From positions 310,001 to 374,000 of the forward strand of contig JAILXT010000001.1 in NCBI GenBank assembly GCA_045430345.1: a DNA stretch of 64,000 nucleotides, written 5' to 3'. The position numbers and the translations under genes are program-made. The stretch is from Agarilytica sp045430345. GTDB lineage: Bacteria; Pseudomonadota; Gammaproteobacteria; Pseudomonadales; Cellvibrionaceae. The notes under the pieces were generated by a model. It saw only the letters and a program-made list of their open reading frames with translations. It was not told the origin of the DNA and did no database searches. This document shows, one piece after another, positions 17,516 to 25,829 of the stretch (positions are counted from its first letter, which is position 1; the number at the start of each line of letters is the position of its first letter).

Positions 17516-19246
17516 ATGAATATAGCGCTAATTACTGCCAGAGGTGGATCCAAGGGTTTACCTCGAAAAAATATACTGCTTCTAGGTGGGATTCCATTGA
17601 TTGGATGGACAATTCGTGCAGCAATGCATTCCGGCAGTATTGATAAGGTCTTTGTTTCAACCGAAGATAATGAAATCACAGAAATTAGTATGGGTTTTGG
17701 GGCTGAAATTATACGAAGGCCTATGTGTTTGGCTGAGGACACGACAAGTAGTGATGCAGTTATTGCTCATGCAATTAACTACTTTATGAAACAAAATATT
17801 AAAGTTGAAAATATTTGCCTATTACAGCCAACTTCACCATTAAGGAATAGTGATCACATTGATCAGGCGTTTGATCTTTTTGATTCTGTCGAAGCGAAAT
17901 GTGTGCTGAGTGTCTTTGAGCCAAGGTTTGACTCGGCCAAGTCTTATAAAGTTAACGTGGATGGGTCAATAACAGGATTATTATTCGAGGATGCCCCCTA
18001 TACTAGGCGTCAGGACTTGCCCTCTACATGCCAGCCTAACGGAGCAATATATATATTTGGGGTGACAGAATTCATATTGTATGAGCGAATGCCTCGTAAA
18101 CAGGTGTATCCGTTTTATATGTCGGAGAATGACTCAGCAGATATAGATACGATTGATGACCTTCGTAATGTTGAAGCAATAATTAATAGTGAGAAAAATA
18201 TGACCAGTCCTGTGTTTGAGATATCCGGAAGAAAAGTAGGTGCGGAATATGCTCCATTGGTAATCGTGGAAATAGGAATTAATCATGAGGGCTCGTTAGA
18301 TACTGCTTATGAGCTAGTTGACGCGGCCTGGAAGGCCGGTGCTGAAGTAATCAAGCATCAAACTCATGTGGTTGAAGATGAGATGAGCCAATCAGCTAGG
18401 AATGTTATTCCGGGAAATGCAGATGTTTCTATATATGAAATAATGGAAAGATGTGCCCTAAATGAAGAAGATGAAATAAAACTGAAGAAATATGTCGAGG
18501 CAAAAGGGATGATATTTATTAGTACGCCTTTTTCTCGAGCGGCAGCCGATCGACTTTACCGGATGAATATAGCTGCATTTAAGATCGGTTCGGGGGAGTG
18601 CAATAATTATCCATTGATTGAACACATCGCATCATTTGGAATTCCAATGATCGTGAGTACCGGCATGAATGATATAGAATCAGTAAAAAAAATGGTTGCT
18701 ATCTTGGATGCTTATAACGTTCCGTATGCGTTGCTTCATACGACAAATTTATATCCAACGCCTAGTCACCTGGTGCGACTAGGGGCTTTGGGTGAGCTGC
18801 AAAAAGCGTTCCCTAGAATTAATGTTGGTTTGTCAGATCATACAACCTCTAATCTAGCTTGTTTTGGTGCGGTAGCAATGGGAGCTACGATTTTGGAGCG
18901 TCATTTTACCGATAGGATGGACCGCCCTGGCCCTGATATCGTGAACTCAATGGATCCTGTAGCTTTGAAGGAGTTAATAATAGGTTCTGAAGAGATTGCG
19001 AAAATGAGAGGAGGAAAAAAAGAAGCAGCTAAAGAAGAGCAAGTTACAATAGATTTTGCTTTTTCAACTGTTGTTTCAATCAAAAATATTAAAAAAGGAA
19101 CCCCATTTACTAAAGATAACATTTGGGTAAAGCGACCGGGTACTGGCGAAATTCCTGCCGCGGAATTTGGGGCGTTAATTGGGAAAGTTGCCGTCAATGA
19201 TATTGACAATGATAGACATCTAGCCTGGGAAGATGTAGGTGAATAG
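17516..19246 (+). CDS. Fused CMP-nonulosonate cytidylyltransferase (NeuA) and nonulosonate synthase (NeuB)
   Basis: The 576-residue product joins two enzymes usually made separately. Residues 1-228 form a NeuA domain with ITARGGSKGLPRKN, LLQPTSPLR and the metal-binding ADIDTIDDL. Residues from about 229 form a NeuB domain with VIVEIGINHEGSLDTAYE, IKHQTHVVEDEMS, FKIGSGECNNYPLI, GLSDHT and ILERHFT. It ends in an antifreeze-like SAF domain (VVSIKNIKKGTPFT). NeuB condenses PEP with a ManNAc-type sugar and NeuA activates the product with CTP. ATG 17516 is chosen because the NeuA core starts there; an in-frame ATG at 17438 would add 26 unconserved residues. An internal Met at 18200 marks the domain junction. 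The end overlaps the neuC-like gene by 8 nt. Confidence 0.9.
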   Translation: MNIALITARGGSKGLPRKNILLLGGIPLIGWTIRAAMHSGSIDKVFVSTEDNEITEISMGFGAEIIRRPMCLAEDTTSSDAVIAHAINYFMKQNIKVENICLLQPTSPLRNSDHIDQAFDLFDSVEAKCVLSVFEPRFDSAKSYKVNVDGSITGLLFEDAPYTRRQDLPSTCQPNGAIYIFGVTEFILYERMPRKQVYPFYMSENDSADIDTIDDLRNVEAIINSEKNMTSPVFEISGRKVGAEYAPLVIVEIGINHEGSLDTAYELVDAAWKAGAEVIKHQTHVVEDEMSQSARNVIPGNADVSIYEIMERCALNEEDEIKLKKYVEAKGMIFISTPFSRAAADRLYRMNIAAFKIGSGECNNYPLIEHIASFGIPMIVSTGMNDIESVKKMVAILDAYNVPYALLHTTNLYPTPSHLVRLGALGELQKAFPRINVGLSDHTTSNLACFGAVAMGATILERHFTDRMDRPGPDIVNSMDPVALKELIIGSEEIAKMRGGKKEAAKEEQVTIDFAFSTVVSIKNIKKGTPFTKDNIWVKRPGTGEIPAAEFGALIGKVAVNDIDNDRHLAWEDVGE

Positions 19247-20375
19247 AAAGCGTATAGTATTTTTAACCGGAACGCGTGCGGATTTCGGGAAACTGAAATC
19301 ATTGATTAGTATTTCCCAGGAATCTGATGAGTTCGAAGTTCATATCTTTGCGACAGGCATGCATATGAATTCAAAATACGGAAAAACGGTTGATGAAATA
19401 TATAAATATGGCTTCAAGAATGTGTATCAATTTATTAATCACGATACCGTCGAGCATATGGACCGAACTCTAGCCAAGACGATTGATGGGTTTTCGCACT
19501 TTATAGCAGAGACGAAGCCAGATCTAATAGTTGTGCATGGAGATAGGGTTGAAGCTTTGGCCGGTGCTATTGTTGGAAGCTTGAATAATATTTTAGTTTC
19601 TCATATTGAGGGTGGTGAAATATCAGGAACCATAGATGAATTGATTCGTCATGCAGTCAGTAAGATGTCCCACATTCACTTTGTTGCAAATTCTGAAGCA
19701 GAAAGACGTTTAATTCAGCTGGGTGAACGTGAAGATTCCGTTTTTGTTATTGGTTCTCCAGATTTGGACTTGATGAATCCCTGCGGGCTTCCGTGTGTCG
19801 AAATGGTAAAGGAATACTATGGCATTGATTTTCATTCGTATGCTATTGCTATGTTTCACCCGGTGACAACTGAATATAAAAATATACAGATGTATGCGAA
19901 GAGTTTTGTAGACGCTCTTATAGCAAGTGAAAAAAACTATATTGTTATTTATCCCAATAACGATATGGGTAGTATCGAGATACTAAATGAATACAAGTGT
20001 TTAGAGGGAAATGACCGGTTCAGAATCTATCCATCACTTAGGTTTGAGTATTTTTTAACGCTGCTTAGAAATTCTGATTTTATTATTGGAAACTCTAGTG
20101 CGGGAATTCGTGAGGCTCCTTATTATAATGTACCCACCGTAGATGTTGGTTCTAGGCAAAATAATAGGGTTAAACTGGCTTCCATAGTCCATTCTCAATA
20201 TGAAACTGAAGGTATTTTAAATTCTATTGAACTTACGCAAAATCTAACTATAAATGATGAGTCTAGAGGTTACTTTGGTGAAGGTCGGAGCGACCAATTG
20301 TTTATAGAGTTGATGCGGTCGGCTGGGTTATGGAAAATCGATCATCAGAAACAATTTCAAGAAATTAATCAATGA
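19239..20375 (+). CDS. neuC: NeuC/LegG-type hydrolysing UDP-HexNAc 2-epimerase
   Basis: This family removes UDP while epimerising C2, giving free ManNAc (NeuC) or 2,4-diacetamido-6-deoxymannose (LegG), the substrate of NeuB-type synthases. The 378-residue protein starts at GTG 19239 with FLTGTRADFGKLKSLI and has VVHGDRVEALAGAIVG, VSHIEGGEISGTIDELIRHA and IIGNSSAGIREAPYY. Which substrate is used cannot be read from the sequence. No bacillosamine-type aminotransferase or acetyltransferase is present in the window, which favours plain ManNAc and Neu5Ac. It overlaps both neighbours. Confidence 0.88.
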   Translation: MNRKRIVFLTGTRADFGKLKSLISISQESDEFEVHIFATGMHMNSKYGKTVDEIYKYGFKNVYQFINHDTVEHMDRTLAKTIDGFSHFIAETKPDLIVVHGDRVEALAGAIVGSLNNILVSHIEGGEISGTIDELIRHAVSKMSHIHFVANSEAERRLIQLGEREDSVFVIGSPDLDLMNPCGLPCVEMVKEYYGIDFHSYAIAMFHPVTTEYKNIQMYAKSFVDALIASEKNYIVIYPNNDMGSIEILNEYKCLEGNDRFRIYPSLRFEYFLTLLRNSDFIIGNSSAGIREAPYYNVPTVDVGSRQNNRVKLASIVHSQYETEGILNSIELTQNLTINDESRGYFGEGRSDQLFIELMRSAGLWKIDHQKQFQEINQ

Positions 20376-21130
20376 AAAAAGTTAGAGTAATTGCAAGAGT
20401 TGATGTTAAAAATGAGCATGCGATTAAGGGAATTCACTTGGAAGGCTTAAGAAAAGTGGGTGAGCCTAATAGACTTGCTAAGCAGTATTATGATTCTGGT
20501 ATAGATGAAATCGTTTTTATGGATGCTGTGGCGGCATATTACGATAGAAACAACCTCAGCCATATTATTGAGAAAGCGTGTGCTGATGTGTTCGTTCCGA
20601 TAACTGTTGGTGGTGGAATCCGAACTCTAGAGGATATTCAAACAGCTTTGAATGCTGGTGCGGATAAAGTCGCTATAAATACTAGAGCTGTTCAAGAACC
20701 ATGCTTTATTGAAAAAGCGTCAAAAGTCTTTGGGTCTCAATGTATAGTCGCTTCGATAGAGGCTAAAAGTATATCTGACGGCCAATGGGAGGCTTATGTT
20801 GAAAATGGCAGGGAGCCGACAGGCTTGGACGTGGTTGACTGGGCAAAGCAGCTTTCAGAATTAGGCGCGGGTGAAATTATGTTAACTTCCGTGGACTCGG
20901 AAGGTACAAAAAAGGGATTTGATATAAAATTAAACAACGCGGTTGCCTCGGTAGTTTCTATTCCTGTTATTGCAAGTGGTGGCGCAGGAAATAATGGGCA
21001 TGTTGTTGATCTTTTAAGTGAGACGAATATCGATGCCGTGGCCTTAGCCTCCGTTTTGCACTACAACCTGGTTGATATTTATGAGTGTAAGAAAGATCTA
21101 CAAAAAAATAATATAGAGGTGAGGCAGTGA
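20372..21130 (+). CDS. hisF2: HisF-like ammonia-channel/synthase subunit for sugar amidotransfer (HisF2)
   Basis: The 252-residue protein is a HisF-type TIM barrel with VTVGGGIR-like PITVGGGIRTLEDIQ, ASGGAG and the N-terminal ARVDVKNEHAIKG. In histidine synthesis Asp11 and Asp130 catalyse ring closure. Here Asp11 is kept but residue 130 is Glu (VASIEAKS), and the later DRDGT motif reads DSEGT. The context (neuC before, HisH and WbpG homologues after, no other his genes) indicates a role as partner of HisH in feeding ammonia to the amidotransferase, as proposed for HisF2/HisH2 of Pseudomonas. The start overlaps neuC as ATGA. Confidence 0.88.
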   Translation: MKKVRVIARVDVKNEHAIKGIHLEGLRKVGEPNRLAKQYYDSGIDEIVFMDAVAAYYDRNNLSHIIEKACADVFVPITVGGGIRTLEDIQTALNAGADKVAINTRAVQEPCFIEKASKVFGSQCIVASIEAKSISDGQWEAYVENGREPTGLDVVDWAKQLSELGAGEIMLTSVDSEGTKKGFDIKLNNAVASVVSIPVIASGGAGNNGHVVDLLSETNIDAVALASVLHYNLVDIYECKKDLQKNNIEVRQ

Positions 21131-21771
21131 CAACTATTGCCATAATTGATTACGGTGTAGGTAATGTTAAGAGTATTAGCGGGGCTTTTGAAAATGTTGG
21201 CGCTAAGACGATCGTTACTAGGAATAGATCTGAAATATTGGATGTTGATGGTGTGGTTCTCCCTGGTGTTGGAGCTTTCGCTCACGGGATGGAAAAATTG
21301 AACCAATATGATTTGGTGTCGATAATTGAGGAGGTGGCAGGTTCGGGAAAACCTTTTCTGGGGATATGTTTGGGGATGCAAATGTTATTCACATCTGGGA
21401 CCGAGTTCGGAAATACCCCTGGACTTGGTTTAATTCCAGGTAGGGTAAAAAAACTGCCTTTATTGAATGATAATTGCCAAAAATTACCGCACGTTAGTTG
21501 GAATGAATTAAAAAGACCATCAGTTCGTAAGTGGGAAAATACCGTCCTGGATGGTATTCACGAATATGACAATATGTATTTTGTGCACAGCTTTTTTGCT
21601 GAGCCTGACGATGAAAGCGATATTCTATCTTTAACAGAGTATTCGGATTTTCATTTCTGTTCTACGGTTAGACGAGGGAATATTTTTGGTTGTCAATATC
21701 ATCCTGAAAAAAGCGCGGGTGCGGGTTTGAAGATCGTCAACAATTTCACACATCAATGTAGGGGAGATTAA
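21127..21771 (+). CDS. hisH2: HisH-like glutamine amidotransferase subunit (HisH2)
   Basis: This class I glutaminase (214 residues) releases ammonia from glutamine. It starts at GTG 21127 with IAIIDYGVGNVKSI and LPGVGAFAHGME. The nucleophile elbow is FLGICLGMQMLF with its Cys, and the His-Glu pair is in CQYHPEKS. The full Cys-His-Glu triad is present. It overlaps hisF2 by 4 nt and ends one base before the next ATG, which has a strong GGGGAG site. It probably forms a complex with HisF2 and delivers ammonia to the WbpG-like protein. Confidence 0.9.
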   Translation: MTTIAIIDYGVGNVKSISGAFENVGAKTIVTRNRSEILDVDGVVLPGVGAFAHGMEKLNQYDLVSIIEEVAGSGKPFLGICLGMQMLFTSGTEFGNTPGLGLIPGRVKKLPLLNDNCQKLPHVSWNELKRPSVRKWENTVLDGIHEYDNMYFVHSFFAEPDDESDILSLTEYSDFHFCSTVRRGNIFGCQYHPEKSAGAGLKIVNNFTHQCRGD

Positions 21772-21772
21772 A

Positions 21773-23002
21773 ATGACTGAAAAACATGAAGCATTCTATG
21801 GGTTACCTGAAAAGGTTAAATTTTGTAAAAAGTGTGTCATATCCAATCAGAGGCCCAGCTCTACAGTAGAGTTTAAAAACGAAAAAGGTGAAAAAAAGAA
21901 AGTTATTAATTTTGATGATGAAGGTGTCTGTTCAGCCTGCGTATTTCATGATGAAAAAGAGTCACAAATAGATTGGATTGCCAGAGATCAAAGTCTTGTT
22001 GAATTGTTAAAGAAGTTTAGAAGTACCGATGGGTCATATGACGTTATTGTGCCTGGTAGCGGTGGAAAGGATAGTGCTTTTACAGCACATATTCTAAAAT
22101 ATAAATATGGAATGAATCCGTTGACCGTGACTTGGGCGCCCCATTTATATACGGATATAGGTATGAAAAACTTTCAGGAGTGGATGCATGAGGGGGGGCT
22201 GGATAATATCCTTTACACCCCAAATGGTAAGTTGCATAGGGAAATGACAAAAAATGCATTTCATAATTTACTTCATCCATTTCAGCCTTTTATTGTGGGC
22301 CAACGAATTATTGGTCCAGCTATGGCCAAAAAATTCGGTGTGAAATTAGTAATGTATGGTGAAAACCAGGCCGAATACGGTAATGCGATTGAGGAAAATA
22401 CAAACCCTATTATGAATGTGGATTTCTTTTCATCGGATGATGCACTGAATATGAAATTTGGTGGGGTTAGTATGCAGGAATACATCGATTCGGGCCGTTA
22501 TACTAGGGATGATTTTGCTCCTTATGTGGCTCCGAACAAGCAAGATTTGGTCGATGCGGGTGTTGAAGTCCACTATTTGGGGTACTATTTAAAATGGGAC
22601 CCTCAAGAGTGTTACTACTATGCAGTTGAAAATACTGGCTTTCAAGCAAACCCAGTGCGTACGGAAGGCACATACTCAAAATATAGTAGCATAGATGATA
22701 AAATAGATCCGTTTCATTACCTTACTACTTTAATCAAATTTGGAATTGGGCGTTGCACTTATGACGCGGCGCAAGAAGTGAGAAACGGCAAAATCACACG
22801 AGAGGAAGCCACTTACCTAGTTCAAAAATATGATACAGAATTTCCTAGTATATACTACAGGGAATTCTTAAATTATATCGACACCTCGGAAGAAGAGTTT
22901 AATGCTACTATCGATCGGCATAGGTCTCCTCATATTTGGAAAAACGATGGCGGGGAGTGGAGGTTGAGGCACACCGTCTCTATGGACGGCGCTGATGACT
23001 AA
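21773..23002 (+). CDS. N-acetyl sugar amidotransferase, WbpG/PseA family
   Basis: These ATP-dependent enzymes convert a sugar acetamido group to an acetamidino group, using ammonia from HisH/HisF. WbpG acts in Pseudomonas ManNAc3NAmA synthesis and PseA acts on pseudaminic acid in Campylobacter. The 409-residue protein has two CxxC pairs that may bind zinc (CKKC near residue 18, CSAC near residue 54), the PP-loop VPGSGGKDSAF, VTWAPHLYTDIG and YGENQAEYGN. It directly follows hisF2-hisH2, and the block is continuous with neuAB-neuC, so the nonulosonic acid or its precursor is the likely substrate. ManNAcA is the other candidate. Confidence 0.88.
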   Translation: MTEKHEAFYGLPEKVKFCKKCVISNQRPSSTVEFKNEKGEKKKVINFDDEGVCSACVFHDEKESQIDWIARDQSLVELLKKFRSTDGSYDVIVPGSGGKDSAFTAHILKYKYGMNPLTVTWAPHLYTDIGMKNFQEWMHEGGLDNILYTPNGKLHREMTKNAFHNLLHPFQPFIVGQRIIGPAMAKKFGVKLVMYGENQAEYGNAIEENTNPIMNVDFFSSDDALNMKFGGVSMQEYIDSGRYTRDDFAPYVAPNKQDLVDAGVEVHYLGYYLKWDPQECYYYAVENTGFQANPVRTEGTYSKYSSIDDKIDPFHYLTTLIKFGIGRCTYDAAQEVRNGKITREEATYLVQKYDTEFPSIYYREFLNYIDTSEEEFNATIDRHRSPHIWKNDGGEWRLRHTVSMDGADD

Positions 23003-23280
23003 AATGATTACTTTCAGAACTTAAGATATATGTCGTCTCGAATAGATGGCGGAGATTATAGGTGCACTCAATAGGGAATCTATTGTGGAGGGCCATATAA
23101 ATTTCTTTCCGCCATCTTGGGTAATTACAAAATATATAGCTGGCTGATTATCTTCATAGAGGGACGATGACTACCGAGCAGTTGTCGTTCTACTCAAATT
23201 TGAATTATGCGCTGTTTGTTAAAACTATCGTATAAATGACAGTAGTTGTTTCAAACAAAAATTACCTAGTGGGGGTTAGA

Positions 23281-24417
23281 GTGGATAAGTTCAGGGTTCT
23301 TCATGTTGCTAGTTTTAGCGGGAATATAGGCGACAATGCTAATCATACTGGTTTTCGTGAAAGTTTTGATCGACATATTGGTGTAGAAGTTGAGTATACA
23401 GAGTTTGAAATTAGAGAGGTGTTTTGGAAACGTAAAAAATTCGATTCAAGTTTTGTTGTTCTTGCGAATAGCTATGATTTGGTTGTGATTGGCGGAGGAA
23501 ATTATTTCGAGCTATGGGTCGACGATTCAGCAACGGGCACCTCGATTGATATTGATCTAGATCTGCTAAAAAACATACGAACGCCAATTGTCTTCAATGC
23601 TCTAGGAGTGGATCCAGCACAGGGGGCTAAAGATGAGTCGGTGAAAAAATTTAGGTGTTTTCTAGATTACGCAATTAGCTCACCAACAATAATATTATCA
23701 TGTCGTAATGATGGATCTATCAAAGCTCTTAGAGAAATTGTTGGTGAAAAATATGCAGATGCCTTTTATCACGTGCCAGACTCTGGCCTGTTTACAGTCG
23801 TAAAAAATACTTATCACCCTGAAATAGAGCCTCGGAAAAAGAACGTGGTTATTCAAGTGGCTGGCGATATGTTGGAAACAAGATTTCCAGCAGATGCCTC
23901 AGAAAGTATATCCGCGGATGAGTTTCTAAATTTGATGGCTCGGTATATTGAAAATATAAACGAGCTTGATGTGAATTTTATTTTTGTACCGCATATATTC
24001 AGAGATATTGGGGTGATTTCTGATCTTCTAAATCTTCTACCTGATGACATCAGAAGACGTAATGTTGCCGTTGCACCCTATTTAGTTGGGCAGAAGGGGC
24101 AAGATTATATATTTGATCTTTACAAAAAATCAGATTTGGTTTTGGGGATGAGGTTTCATGCTAATGTTTGTGGTTTAGGTTTAGGGAAAACATGTATTGG
24201 ATTGGTGAACTATCGACAGATTGATGAACTTTATAATGAACTAGGTCTGGAAGAATACAAAATTCAAGTTAATCAAAAGGGGTTTGATAAAAAGCTATTC
24301 GATCTGTCTGTAAAAATACTAAATGATTCTGTGTTCATTAAGGAGGATGTTTTACCTTTTTGGAGGGAGAAGTTAGACATGTTTCATGCAGATATTGCGC
24401 GTTGGCTTAAGTCTTAG
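23281..24417 (+). CDS. Polysaccharide pyruvyl transferase family protein
   Basis: The family (PF04230) adds pyruvyl ketals from PEP to sugars, and some members have other roles. The 378-residue protein shows VLHVASFSGNIGDNANHTG, VVIGGGNYFELW, IVFNALGVDPAQG, LSCRNDGSIKAL and the late GMRFHANVCGLGLGK motif, all typical. GTG 23281 with GGGGG five bases upstream is preferred; an ATG at 23236 in frame lacks a ribosome site. A 278-bp spacer without visible genes precedes it. The acceptor sugar is unknown. Confidence 0.83.
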   Translation: MDKFRVLHVASFSGNIGDNANHTGFRESFDRHIGVEVEYTEFEIREVFWKRKKFDSSFVVLANSYDLVVIGGGNYFELWVDDSATGTSIDIDLDLLKNIRTPIVFNALGVDPAQGAKDESVKKFRCFLDYAISSPTIILSCRNDGSIKALREIVGEKYADAFYHVPDSGLFTVVKNTYHPEIEPRKKNVVIQVAGDMLETRFPADASESISADEFLNLMARYIENINELDVNFIFVPHIFRDIGVISDLLNLLPDDIRRRNVAVAPYLVGQKGQDYIFDLYKKSDLVLGMRFHANVCGLGLGKTCIGLVNYRQIDELYNELGLEEYKIQVNQKGFDKKLFDLSVKILNDSVFIKEDVLPFWREKLDMFHADIARWLKS

Positions 24418-24537
24418 TCATGTGAATTGTATTTGTTTCCCAATAAGTAATAGTGTGCTTTTGATTTTTACTTTTGGTTTTTTTATATCGTAGTTCGAAA
24501 CTGATTTTCAAAATGAAATGTCTTGCAGGCTAAATTT

Positions 24538-25764
24538 ATGAGTAAATATTTCATATTTACGATAGTTCGCTATGCTGAGTTTTCCCTCTTTGCCTTAATG
24601 ATGTTTTTGTTGGCCAAGAGTGTGCCTGCTTCGGAGTTGGGGTTGGCAGCCCCTTCGTTTATTTGGATTACTTTCTCCGCTTTTGTGTTGCTTGGTGGAA
24701 ATCAAGTTCTAGTGAAATGGTATGCAAAAGAAAGTGATAGCGAGAAAAAAAGCGCATTGATTTTGTACGGCTGCGGAGTGAATTTTGTTGCATGTGCAGT
24801 TGTCTACATCCTTTTGTCTCAGGTTGTTAGTCATGTTTTCTCTGCTAGCGTTTCAGTAATTGGGGCTGGAAAGGTTGTTGTTGAGTGTATGGCAACAATT
24901 AATCGGGTTGCAAATCGATTCCAGAGAATCAATTTAATTTACCTCTCTAATATACTGCCTCTGTGCATTATGTTTTTCGTATTTGGTGTTAAAAGTGTTG
25001 GTGATTTCTTTCTATATTGGAGTTGCTCGATAGGTTTTGCTGTTTTAGTTTCGCTTTTAGTCACAACTAAATTTATTAGATCTGAGGTGAAACGAAAAAT
25101 AGCAGCGTCACTAACCTATATAGAGAAAAATTTTAGGGCAATATTTCTTAATGGGGTTAAGTTGGCTTTTATCGGTTTTTTCTCTCCGTTAGTTGGGTCC
25201 TTGGATAAATTAATGTTGTCCTATACTGCCTTTGATAAATCGTTGCTGGGATCGATGCAGTTGGCGGATAATATTGCAAGTGCTGTTGCTTTAGGGTTGG
25301 GCTCGGCAGTATTTATTGTTACGCCTAAGTATATAAAGGAATTACATGAAAATAAAATAACTATTGATCAAATAAATAAATTCGGTTATTTGTTTTTGTT
25401 GTTTATTCTTGTTTTTGTGAATGTCTCTATATTTTTGTCAAAGGGTGCGTTGCTCTATTTTTTTCCTGAATATACCCTGTTTTATCCGTTGATGGTTCAG
25501 ATTACCACCAAAATTCTTATATCGGGTTTGTTTATGTACAACATGATCGCGCTGGCTTTTTCAGACGAAAACTTCTACATAAAAGCGTTGGCGGTGGTTC
25601 TACCTGCTCATATTCTTCTGGTTGCTATAGAAATTAATATACTTGATGAGCAGAGGCTGTTTTATGTGGTACCGATAACGGGTGTATTGACTCTTCTTGT
25701 GATTCATATGGTGACTTATTTTAGAAGTAAAAATATACAAATTACGCCTTCAGCTACTGTTTGA
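24538..25764 (+). CDS. wzx: Wzx-type oligosaccharide flippase
   Basis: Wzx moves the undecaprenyl-linked repeat unit across the inner membrane. The 408-residue protein is hydrophobic throughout, with about 11-12 predicted membrane helices starting at FTIVRYAEFSLFALMMFLLA, and charged loops typical of MOP-superfamily transporters. ATG 24538 with AGG 8 nt upstream is more likely than the TTG at 24523. It lies in the expected place between sugar synthesis genes and the wzy polymerase. Primary sequence conservation in this family is low; the call rests on topology, size and position. Confidence 0.75.
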   Translation: MSKYFIFTIVRYAEFSLFALMMFLLAKSVPASELGLAAPSFIWITFSAFVLLGGNQVLVKWYAKESDSEKKSALILYGCGVNFVACAVVYILLSQVVSHVFSASVSVIGAGKVVVECMATINRVANRFQRINLIYLSNILPLCIMFFVFGVKSVGDFFLYWSCSIGFAVLVSLLVTTKFIRSEVKRKIAASLTYIEKNFRAIFLNGVKLAFIGFFSPLVGSLDKLMLSYTAFDKSLLGSMQLADNIASAVALGLGSAVFIVTPKYIKELHENKITIDQINKFGYLFLLFILVFVNVSIFLSKGALLYFFPEYTLFYPLMVQITTKILISGLFMYNMIALAFSDENFYIKALAVVLPAHILLVAIEINILDEQRLFYVVPITGVLTLLVIHMVTYFRSKNIQITPSATV

Positions 25765-25829
25765 TATCTCTATGAATATTCTGTCAGCTAAGTATTTTAC
25801 CATTAAAAAAGGAGTTTGAGGTTGCGGCA

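Noticed and set aside
20372..21771. hisF and hisH as part of histidine biosynthesis
   Set aside because: No other his genes are near, HisF has a changed catalytic residue, and a WbpG-like partner gene follows, so a sugar amidotransfer role is much more likely.
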